Positions 43,661-52,953 of a DNA stretch of 64,000 bases are shown piece by piece. The first letter of the stretch is position 1. Every line of letters starts with the position of its first letter. The DNA is taken from assembly GCA_003149635.1 (NCBI GenBank), contig QCWI01000002.1, forward strand, positions 87,188 to 151,187, in the 5' to 3' direction. Both the position numbers and the translations under genes were made by a program. The DNA comes from Fluviicola sp. XM-24bin1 (GTDB lineage Bacteria > Bacteroidota > Bacteroidia > Flavobacteriales_D > Crocinitomicaceae). The notes beneath the pieces are model-generated. The model had not been told where the DNA came from. It saw only the letters and a list, made by a program, of their open reading frames with translations, and did not search any database.

Positions 43661-44686
43661 TTACTCCGCCAGTTCAACCTCACCTGACGGTGCAAGAGCA
43701 TCTTTAATACGTGCTTCCAGTTCTTCCATCAACTCTGGGTTGTCTTTGATGATTGCTTTTACTGCATCGCGACCCTGTCCCAAACGCGTTTCCCCGTAAG
43801 AGAACCATGAACCGCTTTTGTTGATTATACTCATTTCAACTCCCAAATCGAGGATCTCTCCTACTTTGGAAATTCCTTGTCCGTACATGATGTCGAACTC
43901 CGCTCGTCTAAACGGTGGTGCTACTTTGTTCTTCACAATTTTCACTCGCGTGCGGTTCCCGATCACTTCTTCTCCATCTTTGATTTGGTTGGCACGACGG
44001 ATATCGATACGAACCGATGAATAGAATTTCAAGGCATTACCTCCTGTTGTTGTTTCCGGGTTTCCGAACATCACACCAATTTTCTCACGCAATTGGTTGA
44101 TGAAAATGCAACAACAATTTGCTTTGTTAATTGACGCGGTTAGTTTACGTAGTGCTTTTGACATCAAACGTGCCTGCAATCCCATTTGGGAATCACCCAT
44201 TTCTCCTTCAATCTCTGCCTTTGGTGTCAAGGCTGCTACGGAGTCAACTACCAATAGATCGATAGCTCCCGAACGAATCAAATTGTCTGCAATTTCAAGG
44301 GCTTGCTCTCCATTATCAGGCTGTGAAATCAAAAGGTTTTCAGTATCCACACCCAATTTCTCTGCATAAAACTGATCGAATGCGTGCTCTGCATCGACAA
44401 TCGCAGCGATTCCTCCTTGCTTTTGTACTTCTGCAATTGCGTGAATTGCCAAAGTTGTTTTACCTGAAGATTCCGGCCCGTAGATTTCTACAATACGCCC
44501 CTTTGGTAATCCGCCTACTCCGAGTGCAAGGTCTAATGTCAAAGATCCAGTTGGGATTACTTCTACAGTTTCTACTGCTTCATCTCCCAATTTCATTACA
44601 GTTCCTTTCCCATACGTCTTATCTAACTTATCCATTGTTAGCTTCAACGCTTTCAATTTGTCCGGGTTAATTTCTTTTCCTGCCAT
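43661..44686 (-). CDS. recA: Recombinase A
   Basis: RecA forms filaments on single-stranded DNA for homologous recombination and stimulates SOS responses. Canonical motifs are present: [20 protein letters not shown] (Walker A), [40 protein letters not shown] (Walker B), [20 protein letters not shown] and [21 protein letters not shown] start at ATG 44686 ([20 protein letters not shown]), giving 341 residues; a start at 44716 would add ten residues not usual for the family. CCC in 'NKANCCCIF' is slightly unusual. Confidence 0.95.
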   Translation of the reverse strand: MAGKEINPDKLKALKLTMDKLDKTYGKGTVMKLGDEAVETVEVIPTGSLTLDLALGVGGLPKGRIVEIYGPESSGKTTLAIHAIAEVQKQGGIAAIVDAEHAFDQFYAEKLGVDTENLLISQPDNGEQALEIADNLIRSGAIDLLVVDSVAALTPKAEIEGEMGDSQMGLQARLMSKALRKLTASINKANCCCIFINQLREKIGVMFGNPETTTGGNALKFYSSVRIDIRRANQIKDGEEVIGNRTRVKIVKNKVAPPFRRAEFDIMYGQGISKVGEILDLGVEMSIINKSGSWFSYGETRLGQGRDAVKAIIKDNPELMEELEARIKDALAPSGEVELAE

Positions 44687-44830
44687 ATCGTAATTAATTT
44701 TTATTTGCGCTGACATCGATACTGTCTATGAGGTTGTGGCACTATTGCCGTTGATATCTAAGCCTGCGCTTTCGTTATTGTATGATACAAAGTTGCAATC
44801 GCAGATCGTAAACTATTTACGTTCTACTTT

Positions 44831-45295
44831 TTAACCGTTGTATATTTCCAAAATCTCACGCGTGTGATCCTTTGTTTTAGGTTTCTCAATAATCCCAACG
44901 ATGGTATGTGATTCGTCCATCACAAAAGTGGTACGGTGAATTCCGTCATATACTTTCCCCATGAATTTTTTCTCGCCCCAAACGCCATACAATTCAATCA
45001 GCTCTTTTTCAGTATCCGCTAACAACGGAAACGGCAAATCAAATTTTTCGATAAAGTTCTGGTGCTTCTTTTCAGAATCCATGCTTACACCCAAGATCGC
45101 GATCCCAGCATCCTGAATGGCGCTGTAATTATCACGAATGTTACACGCCTGCGCGGTACATCCCGGTGTATTGTCCTTAGGATAAAAATAGATCACCACA
45201 CGTTTTCCTGCGTAATCTTCCAACTTCACTTCCGCCCCGTTCTGATCTACCGAAGTAAATGCCGGTGCTTTGTCTCCTACTTTCAAATGTTTCAT
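44831..45295 (-). CDS. bcp: Thioredoxin-dependent thiol peroxidase (Bcp/PrxQ)
   Basis: The 154-residue peroxiredoxin reduces hydrogen and organic peroxides using thioredoxin. The peroxidatic and resolving cysteines are in DNTPGCTAQACNIRDNY, five residues apart as in the PrxQ type. The usual start (LKVGDKAPAFTSVDQNGAEV), VVIYFYPKD and RTTFVMDESHTIVGI are present. It has its own promoter (45334-45363). Confidence 0.95.
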   Translation of the reverse strand: MKHLKVGDKAPAFTSVDQNGAEVKLEDYAGKRVVIYFYPKDNTPGCTAQACNIRDNYSAIQDAGIAILGVSMDSEKKHQNFIEKFDLPFPLLADTEKELIELYGVWGEKKFMGKVYDGIHRTTFVMDESHTIVGIIEKPKTKDHTREILEIYNG

Positions 45296-45333
45296 TGATC
45301 AATTTTTAGTCACGTTAATGACGAATTATTAAT

Positions 45334-45363
45334 CAAATATAATGGCTATTTCTAAAATGGCAA
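45334..45363 (-). promoter_or_regulatory. Promoter of bcp
   Basis: On the minus strand TTG (plus 45361-45363), a 19-base spacer and TATATTTG (plus 45334-45341) fit the consensus; the start codon is about 38 bases further. Confidence 0.6.
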
Positions 45364-45737
45364 GTGAAAATGATTAGTTTTTAGACAACAGATCGTTCCC
45401 TTCGGTCACTCTTAGACAATAGACCGCTTGCTGCGCTTCGCTTTTAGACGTTTGGATAGTTTTATAAAATAGATGGATTAGACAGATTAGATCAATTAGA
45501 CCATCTAATCTGTCTAAGCTGTCTAATATCTACCCATTTACCCTCTTATTGTCAAAATCACGTTTTCAAAATGAAAATGGTGATCGTGCCAAAAGGCCAA
45601 AAATCCGACCACAATTTACCAACAGGGTTTTGAAGTCGTTCGTGAATAAAAACACGCTGAAACCGCCTAGTTATGGGGTTCTTATTCCATATCTTTATAA
45701 TTGCTAAAACAATTAAACTCACTTAGAACTCCTTATT
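45364..45737. repeat. Gene-free stretch with 14-bp inverted repeat
   Basis: TTAGACAGATTAGA (45478-45491) and TCTAATCTGTCTAA (45504-45517) are perfect inverted arms around 12 bases. The left arm is close to 24981-25000. 'TTAGACAA' motifs recur at 45379-45420. TATCTTTA (45690-45697) may be the -7 box of the gene at 45738. No gene is seen. Confidence 0.65.
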
Positions 45738-48700
45738 ATGAAGTCTTTGAAAGGAACATTATGTGCTCTCCTTGCCTTCTGGGCTCTCTCCGCTTCTGCC
45801 CAGGATTGGCGCGAAATGATGCACGACGAAAATCCCAACTTTGCTGCCATACAAGCTAGTTTCTACGCCGAATTTGGCGATAGCGTAGGCCCCAAAGGTT
45901 CCGGTTGGAAACAATTCAAGCGCTGGGAATACTATTGGGAAAGCCGATTGGATGAAAACGGAAACATTCCAGATGCGACAGAACGCTACCAAATTTTTCA
46001 GGCATACGAAGCGTTGCAAACGGCGCAGGGTAAATACGCCGCTGGAACGGGAAACTGGACTGAACTAGGGCCGGTATCGCTTCCAAACAATGGTACGGGA
46101 CAGCCAAACGGTATGGGGCGAATCAGTTGTATCGCATTTCACCCAACGGATGCCAATACGCTCTATGCTGGAGCGGCTTCGGGAGGTTTCTGGATCTCCA
46201 CCAATAACGGAGCAACTTGGTCGAAATCAGTTACAGGATTGACGCGCCTCGGTGTTTCAAGCATCGTTGTGCATCCAACCACGCCTAATATTATATATAT
46301 AGGAACAGGCGATCGTGACGGGGGAGATGCTCCGGGATACGGTGTTTGGAGAAGTACAGACGGTGGTGCTACATGGGCATCATACAATTCTGGTATGGGA
46401 AACCGAACGGTGTACGAAATCCTAATGGATCCAACGAACTCGAATCGTTTGATCGCGGCAACTAATAATGGACGCATTTATCGATCTCTGGATGGAGGTG
46501 CAACTTGGACATACTCCAGCGGGTTGACCAATGCCAAAGACATCGCCTTCAAACCGGGTGATCCCAATACAATTTACGCAGCGGGAACACAGTTTTCTTA
46601 CTCCACAGACGGAGGAGTTACCTTTACTTTAAACGCAGGAATCCCATCGCAATCACGTTATGCTATTGGTGTAACAGCTGCTAACGCTAACTACGTATAT
46701 CTTATTGGAGGAAGCAATAGCACAGGATTGACAGGAATCCATCGTTCTACCAATAGTGGCGTTACATTTACGACTCAGGCCACAACACCTAACTTATTGG
46801 GTTACGGAACCACTGGAGGAACGGGAAGTCAAGCTTGGTACGATTTGGTAATGGTGGCGGATCCAGCCGATGCAAATACGGTGTATATCGGAGGGATCAA
46901 CAACTGGAAATCTACCGATGGTGGTGTCAACTGGTCTATTATTTCACATTGGACGGGATCTGGAGGAATTCCAGCGGTTCATGCCGATCAGCACGTTTTG
47001 GAGTTCTCCCCTTTGAACGGTGCTCTATATAATGGTCATGATGGAGGAATCCACATCACGGCAGATGGGGGAACTACATGGACGGAAATCTCCAGCGGAT
47101 TAGCCATTGCACAAGTGTATAAAATCGGCGTTTCGCAATCAGCGGAAGGAACAGTAATCAACGGATATCAGGACAACGGAACTGCGATTTACTACGATGG
47201 TACGTGGTCTACTGAAATCGGTGGTGATGGTATGGAATGTATCGTAGATCCAACAGATGCTAACTATATGTACGGTGCTTTGTACTATGGAGACATCCGG
47301 AGATCGACGAACAACGGAGCTAACTTCTCTCAAATTTCTGGCCCCGTTACGGAAAGTGGTGCTTGGGTAACGCCATATATTTTGGATCCCAACGATCCGA
47401 ACAACATGTACGCAGGATATGCAAATGTTTGGAGATCGACGGATGTAAAAGCGGGAACGCCTACTTGGACGCAAATTTCATCATTCTCTGGAAGTAATAC
47501 AGTCAGAACCATGGCCATGGCACCGTCGAATAGCGATGTATTGTACGTAGGTCGTGCCAATTCTTCGGAGCGTTTCTTAAAAACGACGAATGCATCAGCA
47601 GGTACTCCAACATGGACGAACTTGACAGGAAATCTACCAGTGAACAGCCAACTCAAGGCCATTGCAATTGATTTCACTGATGAGAACCACTTATTCATCT
47701 CGATTGGGAATGACATTTACGAAAGTACAGATGGAGGGCTGAATTGGACAAATTACTCCGGATCACTTCCGAACATCTCATTGAACACGATTGTTATTGA
47801 TTCGAATAGCCCAACAAATGCTATGTATGTGGGACACGATGTGGGGGTGTATTACCGAGATAATACTATGGCGGATTGGTCATTGTACTCGACAGGATTG
47901 CCAAACGTAGAGATTACCGAATTGGAGATTTACCAAAACCCATCTGAATGTAGGAGCAAATTGTACGCTTCTTCTTACGGGCAAGGATTATGGGTAAGCG
48001 ATTTGAAAGATCCAGGGAACGTGGCGCCAGCAGCTTGTTTTGAGGCATCATCCGAAACTGTTTGTGGAGCAAACACCGTTCAATTCACAGATCTTTCTGA
48101 CTTCACACCAACAACTTGGACTTGGAGCATTTCTCCAGGGACTCATACTTACGTGGGAGGGACAAGTGCTAGTTCACAAAACCCACAAGTGACATTCTCT
48201 GCACCAGGAACCTATTCGGTACAGTTGACCGCAACAAATGCAAACGGATCTGATGTTGAATCCAAAGCCTCATATATTACCGTTGTTGCTTCTACTGCAG
48301 CAAGTTCGTTCAATGAAGACTTTGAATCAGTTGCTACTTGTGGTACTTCGAACGACTGTGGGGTGACGGTGTGTAGCTTGACGCCAAGCCTATGGAAAAA
48401 CTTGACGAACGGAACGGATGATCAAATTGATTTCCGCGTAGATGAAAACGGAACGCCATCAGCTAATACAGGACCAAGTGTTGATTTTGATCCAGGAACG
48501 GCGACAGGAAATTACGCTTACACCGAGGCTTCTGCGTGCTTTGGAAATACTGCAATTTTGGAAGCAACATGTATTCTTCTTGACGTAGATTATTCCTTCG
48601 ATATGGGATACCATATGTTTGGTGGAAACATGGGAACATTGACTGTGGAATTGTTCGATGGAATCAACTGGAATACGCTTACGACTATTTCAGGAGATCA

Positions 48701-49385
48701 AGGAAGCACGTGGCAAACAGTGAGTTTGGACTTATCCGCTTGGACAGGAACCTCAGTAACGATGCAAATTCGCGGAGTGACCGGAAATGGATTTGAATCC
48801 GACATCGCCATTGATGATATTGCTTTCAATCCAACGTCTGGATTGCCGGTGGAACTGGTGGAGTTCAACGCGGAAAATGTTGAGGATCGTCACGTAGCTT
48901 TGGATTGGACAACAGTGACGGAGCAAAATGCCGATCATTATGTGGTTCAACGCGCTCAAGATTTGAATCTTTGGGAAGACGTTACGGAAGTCGAAGCAGT
49001 TGGAAATACTACCGAAACAACGAAGTATGAAGCATTGGATTTGCATCCTTACCCTGGACTTTCGTACTACCGACTGAAAGCAGTGGATACAGACGGTTCT
49101 TTTGAGCACTCTAACGTGCGATCTGTGAATCTTGGGAATGCGGTTATTGCAAAGGTATTCCCGAATCCAGTTATGGACGGAACATTGATCGTTTCGATGG
49201 AAGCTATTGAAGATGCGAATATTCGCATTGTAAGCGCTGTTGGACAACGATTAATCGTGAATTCAAATACACTAAGCGTAAGCGAAAAAGCATTTGAGGT
49301 AGGTCACCTAGGGAGCGGTGTTTACTTCGTAGAGATTGAACAAGACGGAATGGATATTCAACGTATTCGCTTCGTGGTTCGATAG
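45738..49385 (+). CDS. Large T9SS-secreted BNR/sortilin-like beta-propeller protein
   Basis: The 1215-residue protein has a signal peptide (MKSLKGTLCALLAFWALSASAQ). Residues about 100-770 form a sortilin/BNR-type propeller with many Asp-box repeats: STNNGATWSKSVTG, STDGGATWASYNSG, SLDGGATWTYSSG, STDGGVNWSIISH, STDGGLNWTNYSG. A PKD-like domain follows (PAACFEASSETVCGANTVQF, GTYSVQLTATNANGSDVES), then a MAM-like beta-sandwich and a type A sorting domain (AKVFPNPVMDGTLIVSM ... IRFVVR). It is probably a surface-attached carbohydrate- or protein-binding module; no glycosidase active site was found. The gene is monocistronic, closed by a terminator at 49420. Confidence 0.9.
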   Translation: MKSLKGTLCALLAFWALSASAQDWREMMHDENPNFAAIQASFYAEFGDSVGPKGSGWKQFKRWEYYWESRLDENGNIPDATERYQIFQAYEALQTAQGKYAAGTGNWTELGPVSLPNNGTGQPNGMGRISCIAFHPTDANTLYAGAASGGFWISTNNGATWSKSVTGLTRLGVSSIVVHPTTPNIIYIGTGDRDGGDAPGYGVWRSTDGGATWASYNSGMGNRTVYEILMDPTNSNRLIAATNNGRIYRSLDGGATWTYSSGLTNAKDIAFKPGDPNTIYAAGTQFSYSTDGGVTFTLNAGIPSQSRYAIGVTAANANYVYLIGGSNSTGLTGIHRSTNSGVTFTTQATTPNLLGYGTTGGTGSQAWYDLVMVADPADANTVYIGGINNWKSTDGGVNWSIISHWTGSGGIPAVHADQHVLEFSPLNGALYNGHDGGIHITADGGTTWTEISSGLAIAQVYKIGVSQSAEGTVINGYQDNGTAIYYDGTWSTEIGGDGMECIVDPTDANYMYGALYYGDIRRSTNNGANFSQISGPVTESGAWVTPYILDPNDPNNMYAGYANVWRSTDVKAGTPTWTQISSFSGSNTVRTMAMAPSNSDVLYVGRANSSERFLKTTNASAGTPTWTNLTGNLPVNSQLKAIAIDFTDENHLFISIGNDIYESTDGGLNWTNYSGSLPNISLNTIVIDSNSPTNAMYVGHDVGVYYRDNTMADWSLYSTGLPNVEITELEIYQNPSECRSKLYASSYGQGLWVSDLKDPGNVAPAACFEASSETVCGANTVQFTDLSDFTPTTWTWSISPGTHTYVGGTSASSQNPQVTFSAPGTYSVQLTATNANGSDVESKASYITVVASTAASSFNEDFESVATCGTSNDCGVTVCSLTPSLWKNLTNGTDDQIDFRVDENGTPSANTGPSVDFDPGTATGNYAYTEASACFGNTAILEATCILLDVDYSFDMGYHMFGGNMGTLTVELFDGINWNTLTTISGDQGSTWQTVSLDLSAWTGTSVTMQIRGVTGNGFESDIAIDDIAFNPTSGLPVELVEFNAENVEDRHVALDWTTVTEQNADHYVVQRAQDLNLWEDVTEVEAVGNTTETTKYEALDLHPYPGLSYYRLKAVDTDGSFEHSNVRSVNLGNAVIAKVFPNPVMDGTLIVSMEAIEDANIRIVSAVGQRLIVNSNTLSVSEKAFEVGHLGSGVYFVEIEQDGMDIQRIRFVVR

Positions 49386-49419
49386 CAGCCTACCCTGCAA
49401 AATTTAAATGTAAGTTAAG

Positions 49420-49456
49420 CCGGTCACCGAGACTCTCGAAATGACCGGTTTTTTTT
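49420..49456 (+). terminator. Intrinsic terminator
   Basis: CCGGTCA (49420-49426) pairs with TGACCGG (49442-49448), followed by eight T. The loop CCGAGACTCTCGAAA is a variant of the loop at 15361 and 52908. Confidence 0.85.
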
Positions 49457-49742
49457 GTGGATATCGTTGCAGGGAGATACTATAAAATAGCTAATATTTT
49501 TGATGCTTCCCAGAAAAATATGGGTTGGTAAATAACCAAATGGTTATATCGGAATATTGCCATTTCGTTATATAGTTAAATAGTGAATTAGTCATTTCGC
49601 TAATTGTCTAATTCACGAAATAATTGTTCCCTAACCCCACTCGCTAACATTCTTTCACCGATCCCAATATGCGGGTACCATCTATCCGCTTTTATCCCCG
49701 TTGATTCGAAGAAATTCTTACATTTAAGTAAAACACCAATAT
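49457..49742. other. Gene-free stretch with 16-bp palindrome
   Basis: ATAACCA-AA-TGGTTAT (49532-49547) is a perfect 7-2-7 inverted repeat about 195 bases upstream of the SPFH gene. 'GTTATATAGTTAAATAGTGA' repeats are nearby. TACATTTA (49719-49726) may be its -7 box. No coding region is seen. Confidence 0.45.
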
Positions 49743-50684
49743 ATGAATCCACAAGAATTAATTCCGATTGGTATAGCAGGACTCTTTGCTTTGGTTCTGA
49801 TATACAAAGCGGTAGTTATTACCAAACAAAAACAAGCCAACCTCATCGAACGTTTGGGGAAATTTAAGTCCATTCGAAGAGCCGGATTTTCATTGATCAT
49901 TCCGTTCATTGATAAAGTGGCCTACAACCAAGACTTGCGTATCAACGAGCTTACGGTTGACATCGAAACGATTACCAAAGACAAGGTATCGGTGCATATT
50001 TCCGTGGCCGTACAGTACTACATCAAGGACACACCTGAGAGCATCAAAAACTCTGCGTATGAGTTGTCCAATTTCCGTCAGCAGATTCGATCGTATGTAT
50101 TCGATGAAATTCGGGCAGAGGTTCCAAGAAAAGAGCTGGATCAAGTATTCGAAAACAAGGAGGATATTGAAAGAGCTGTAAAGACAGGGTTGTCCAGCGC
50201 CATTGAGCAGTACGGATTTATCATTCAGAATGCCCTAGTAGTAGACATCGATCCAGATCCAAATGTGAAGGACGCAATGAACCGAATCAACGCTGCGACG
50301 CGTGATAAAATTGCTGCCGAGGAAGAAGGGGAAGCTGCTAAAATCCGTAAGGTAAAAGCGGCGGAAGCAGAAGCGGAATCCAAGCGTTTGCAAGGACAGG
50401 GGATTGCCGATCAGCGTAACGCGATTATCAAAGGTTTCGAGGAGTCCATTAGTGCCTTCGGAGCGAACACGGATATCGATCAGAAAGAGATTATGAACTT
50501 TGTGATTTTGACGCAGTACTACGATACGATGCGCGAAATGGCGAAGGATAATCCGAATGTGATCTTCATGCCTCACTCACCAGAAGGACAACGATTCACT
50601 TCTGAGATGCTCGCCGCTGAATTGGCTGCAGAGCAATTGAAAAATTCGGGTGGCCATAGCGGAACCGATGTAGGAAACGGTTAA
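49743..50684 (+). CDS. SPFH/band 7 membrane protein (QmcA/stomatin-like)
   Basis: One N-terminal membrane helix (IPIGIAGLFALVLIYKAVVI) is followed by the SPFH domain: QANLIERLGKFKSIRRAGFS, LTVDIETITKDKVSVHISVA and ELSNFRQQIRSYVFDEIRAE. A coiled-coil rich in Ala/Glu (IAAEEEGEAAKIRKVKAAEA) follows, and the end is flexible. Proteins of this type form membrane ring scaffolds for proteases and quality control. The length of 313 residues is typical. No NfeD partner gene is next to it. Confidence 0.9.
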   Translation: MNPQELIPIGIAGLFALVLIYKAVVITKQKQANLIERLGKFKSIRRAGFSLIIPFIDKVAYNQDLRINELTVDIETITKDKVSVHISVAVQYYIKDTPESIKNSAYELSNFRQQIRSYVFDEIRAEVPRKELDQVFENKEDIERAVKTGLSSAIEQYGFIIQNALVVDIDPDPNVKDAMNRINAATRDKIAAEEEGEAAKIRKVKAAEAEAESKRLQGQGIADQRNAIIKGFEESISAFGANTDIDQKEIMNFVILTQYYDTMREMAKDNPNVIFMPHSPEGQRFTSEMLAAELAAEQLKNSGGHSGTDVGNG

Positions 50685-50704
50685 GCGAGTCATCCCATAC
50701 CATT

Positions 50705-50750
50705 AAAAAAAGCCGCTCCCTGAGGTTCTCGAAGGGAAGCGGCTTTTTTT
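50705..50750. terminator. Bidirectional terminator with conserved loop
   Basis: AAAAAAGCCGCTCCC pairs with GGGAAGCGGCTTTTTT, with T-runs on both strands, between two convergent genes. The loop TGAGGTTCTCGAA is the inverse of the loop in the terminators at 15353 and 52895. Confidence 0.85.
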
Positions 50751-51360
50751 AATTAAAGCGCCACCCAAGCGATACACTTGCTCTTGCTGATAAGCCAAAA
50801 TAACCGCTACCCCAAGAAGAATTGAGCGTTGGTTCATCTGACATCTCATCTCCTCTAAATAACTGATAATACCCTCCAAATCCGACATCTGAGGTGATGT
50901 ATAATTGTCCCCAAAACTTCCATTCAATTCCGTAACCCAAATGCAATTGATAAATGCGATTTAAGTACGTCCTCGTAATATCATGGGTTTCATTGGGTAT
51001 AGAAAAAGCGTCTGCATAGCTGAAAGATGTCTTTCTATAAAAGAACTCGTTATTGATCAGTAAGAAAGAGGAAAATGGAGTATGCTTTGAATTAGGATAA
51101 TACTTGTAATTCGCTTCTGCTCCTATGTGTGTACCTCCTCCGTTTGACACTCTTGTATAAAACTTTGGGCCTACTTCAAATTGATGCTTGTGATTGGAGT
51201 GTGTTATCAATGGATTGATCATGAACGTAAACTCATTGGAATTCAAAGAAGTTCCTAATTGGAAACCGAATTTGTATTCCCTCTCGCTATTTGTTGAATC
51301 GCTTTGTGCAAGAGTAGCAAAAGTCAAAAGCAGCGCGATAAAAGTTACAGATATCTTCAT
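50749..51360 (-). CDS. Outer-membrane beta-barrel-like protein
   Basis: The 203-residue protein has a signal peptide (MKISVTFIALLLTFATLAQ) and alternating aromatic strands (FGFQLGTSLNSNEFTFMINP, HQFEVGPKFYTRV, GAEANYKYYP, LHLGYGIEWKFWGQLYITSD), ending SARASVSLGWRFN with the usual terminal aromatic residue of barrels. It is probably a small outer-membrane protein of unknown function. The stop overlaps the right edge of the shared terminator. Confidence 0.7.
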   Translation of the reverse strand: MKISVTFIALLLTFATLAQSDSTNSEREYKFGFQLGTSLNSNEFTFMINPLITHSNHKHQFEVGPKFYTRVSNGGGTHIGAEANYKYYPNSKHTPFSSFLLINNEFFYRKTSFSYADAFSIPNETHDITRTYLNRIYQLHLGYGIEWKFWGQLYITSDVGFGGYYQLFRGDEMSDEPTLNSSWGSGYFGLSARASVSLGWRFN

Positions 51361-51467
51361 TCAAGTGGTTTCTAGAAGAACAAAACAGGGGTAAAATAAG
51401 TTACAACAAAACTAGTGAACGCTACACGTTTTTTCAACCCAAGCTACTGGGAGACATAAACAACGGA

Positions 51468-51902
51468 TTATTTTCCCTTCCCATACTTCTTTGCAAAAGC
51501 TCGCATTGCAGATTTCGCACCGTGAGAATCGCTGCTTGTGATTCGGATAACCTCACCAGATTCCAGATGAATCCGTAAAATCTCGTATCGTTGATTTCGT
51601 GTATGAACACAGTTTTGAATAGAATTCAGTGGAATACTTCTCTCTTTGAGGAGCGTTAATTTGGGTTTCTTCACCCATTCAATCTTCAACTCCTTACCGG
51701 TATTTTTAACGCTGACAATTCCTTTAGTAAGTTCCTTATTGCCCCACCAAACAATTACGAGTAAGATACCTCCAATCAATAACTTTAAGAGAAAAGGGAA
51801 CTCTGTTAGGATGGCCATTGCTCCAATGATTAATGAGGCAAAGACAATCCACAGTCCCATGAAGATGAGGCTAGATTCTACCTGTATTTCAACTTTTTTC
51901 AT
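51468..51902 (-). CDS. Hypothetical two-helix membrane protein with PH-like domain
   Basis: The 144-residue protein has two adjacent membrane helices (IFMGLWIVFASLIIGAMAIL and LLKLLIGGILLVIVWWG) and then a small beta-rich domain (KPKLTLLKERSIPLNSIQNC, YEILRIHLESGEVIRITSSD) resembling bacterial PH domains. The function is unknown. It starts 6 bases after the DUF1295 stop on the same strand, so the two are probably co-transcribed. Confidence 0.6.
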   Translation of the reverse strand: MKKVEIQVESSLIFMGLWIVFASLIIGAMAILTEFPFLLKLLIGGILLVIVWWGNKELTKGIVSVKNTGKELKIEWVKKPKLTLLKERSIPLNSIQNCVHTRNQRYEILRIHLESGEVIRITSSDSHGAKSAMRAFAKKYGKGK

Positions 51903-51908
51903 CCGGGA

Positions 51909-52835
51909 TTATTTCCCAAACTTCGTCCAGGGAACAAATCTTGGAACCGTGCGCTGATACTCTTTGTACTCAGGATATTTCTCAGCGGTAATCCCCTCAG
52001 AGAAATCAGAACTGGACTTAAACAGGATAACGAGCAATAACACTCCTGTGATCGACCAATGCAGCCATTGTCCGGTAGTTTCAATAGTGAACAGGTAGAA
52101 GATGATCCATACCAGTTGCTCCATTGCGTAATTCGGATGACGCATGATGCCCCACAGTCCAGTTCGTACAAATCCGTGGCTGTATTCTCCCAAATCTTCT
52201 CCGGCATTGATGCGGCGGTATTTCTCCGTTTGGAAATCGTATTGTTGTTGATCGGCTATGAACTCCAAAACGATGGCTCCGGTCATTAGAATGGCCAATC
52301 CCCAATCGATAAGAGTAATAGTCTCTGCTGATGGCTCTCCCGAAAGCGCTAAAATCGGTACTGTGAATAGGAAGATGAGCACTTGCTGGTATCCTGCAAT
52401 GAAAAACAAGTTGAATAGCATCCAAACGAATCGATTGTTGAATCCTGGTTTTTGACGCAGAATATCCCAACGATAGTCTTCTTCGCCATCCCAGAATTTC
52501 CAGGAATAACCACCACGCCGACCGAAATTGTAGGTGAGTCGAACGCCCCAAAGTGTCACCAAAACTGACATCAAAACCATTTTATCTGGCATTCCCGACA
52601 TCCATGTTGCGTACCACGCATAACCAATAGGTACGATGCTCCAGAGTTTGTCCGTTTGAGATGTGTTTCCTGAAATCTCACCAACAATAAAACAGTAGGC
52701 AATCACACCTCCGACAATGTAAATTAATTCGTGCATGATGTAATCCTGAGTGTAATTCAGCGGTTCGCCGTAAACAAAAGTTGCTAACGGTACCACAACC
52801 GCGGTAAGAACGAGAAGAAAAGCAGTTCCAAGCAT
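51909..52835 (-). CDS. DUF1295 family membrane protein (steroid-reductase-like)
   Basis: The 308-residue protein has about six to seven helices and DUF1295 signatures: SQTDKLWSIVPIGYAWYATW, GVRLTYNFGRRGGYSWKFWD, EFIADQQQYDFQTEKYRRIN and GLWGIMRHPNYAMEQLVWII. The family is related to 3-oxo-5-alpha-steroid 4-dehydrogenases and isoprenylcysteine methyltransferases; a lipid or sterol-like substrate is inferred. It ends 6 bases before the small membrane protein gene. Confidence 0.85.
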   Translation of the reverse strand: MLGTAFLLVLTAVVVPLATFVYGEPLNYTQDYIMHELIYIVGGVIAYCFIVGEISGNTSQTDKLWSIVPIGYAWYATWMSGMPDKMVLMSVLVTLWGVRLTYNFGRRGGYSWKFWDGEEDYRWDILRQKPGFNNRFVWMLFNLFFIAGYQQVLIFLFTVPILALSGEPSAETITLIDWGLAILMTGAIVLEFIADQQQYDFQTEKYRRINAGEDLGEYSHGFVRTGLWGIMRHPNYAMEQLVWIIFYLFTIETTGQWLHWSITGVLLLVILFKSSSDFSEGITAEKYPEYKEYQRTVPRFVPWTKFGK

Positions 52836-52894
52836 AGCTTAAAGTTAGTGAAAACAGTGCAGAGTTTGAGATGGGAGTGTAGAGATTTGGAAAC

Positions 52895-52934
52895 AAAAAA
52901 GCCGGTGCTTCGAGAACCTCAGCGACCGGCTTTT
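52895..52934 (-). terminator. Terminator of the M1 peptidase gene with conserved loop
   Basis: On the minus strand GCCGGTCGCT pairs with AGCACCGGC, followed by TTTTTT. The loop GAGGTTCTCGA equals the loop at 15361-15375 in inverse orientation. Confidence 0.85.
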
Positions 52935-52953
52935 CAATTTAGATCTATATTTG

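Noticed and set aside
46100-47800. Repeats within the beta-propeller gene as a CRISPR-like or satellite array
   Set aside because: They are degenerate Asp-box codon repeats within one intact coding frame.
49604-49867. Separate gene upstream of and overlapping the SPFH gene
   Set aside because: The frame has no family features and overlaps the clearly coding SPFH start.
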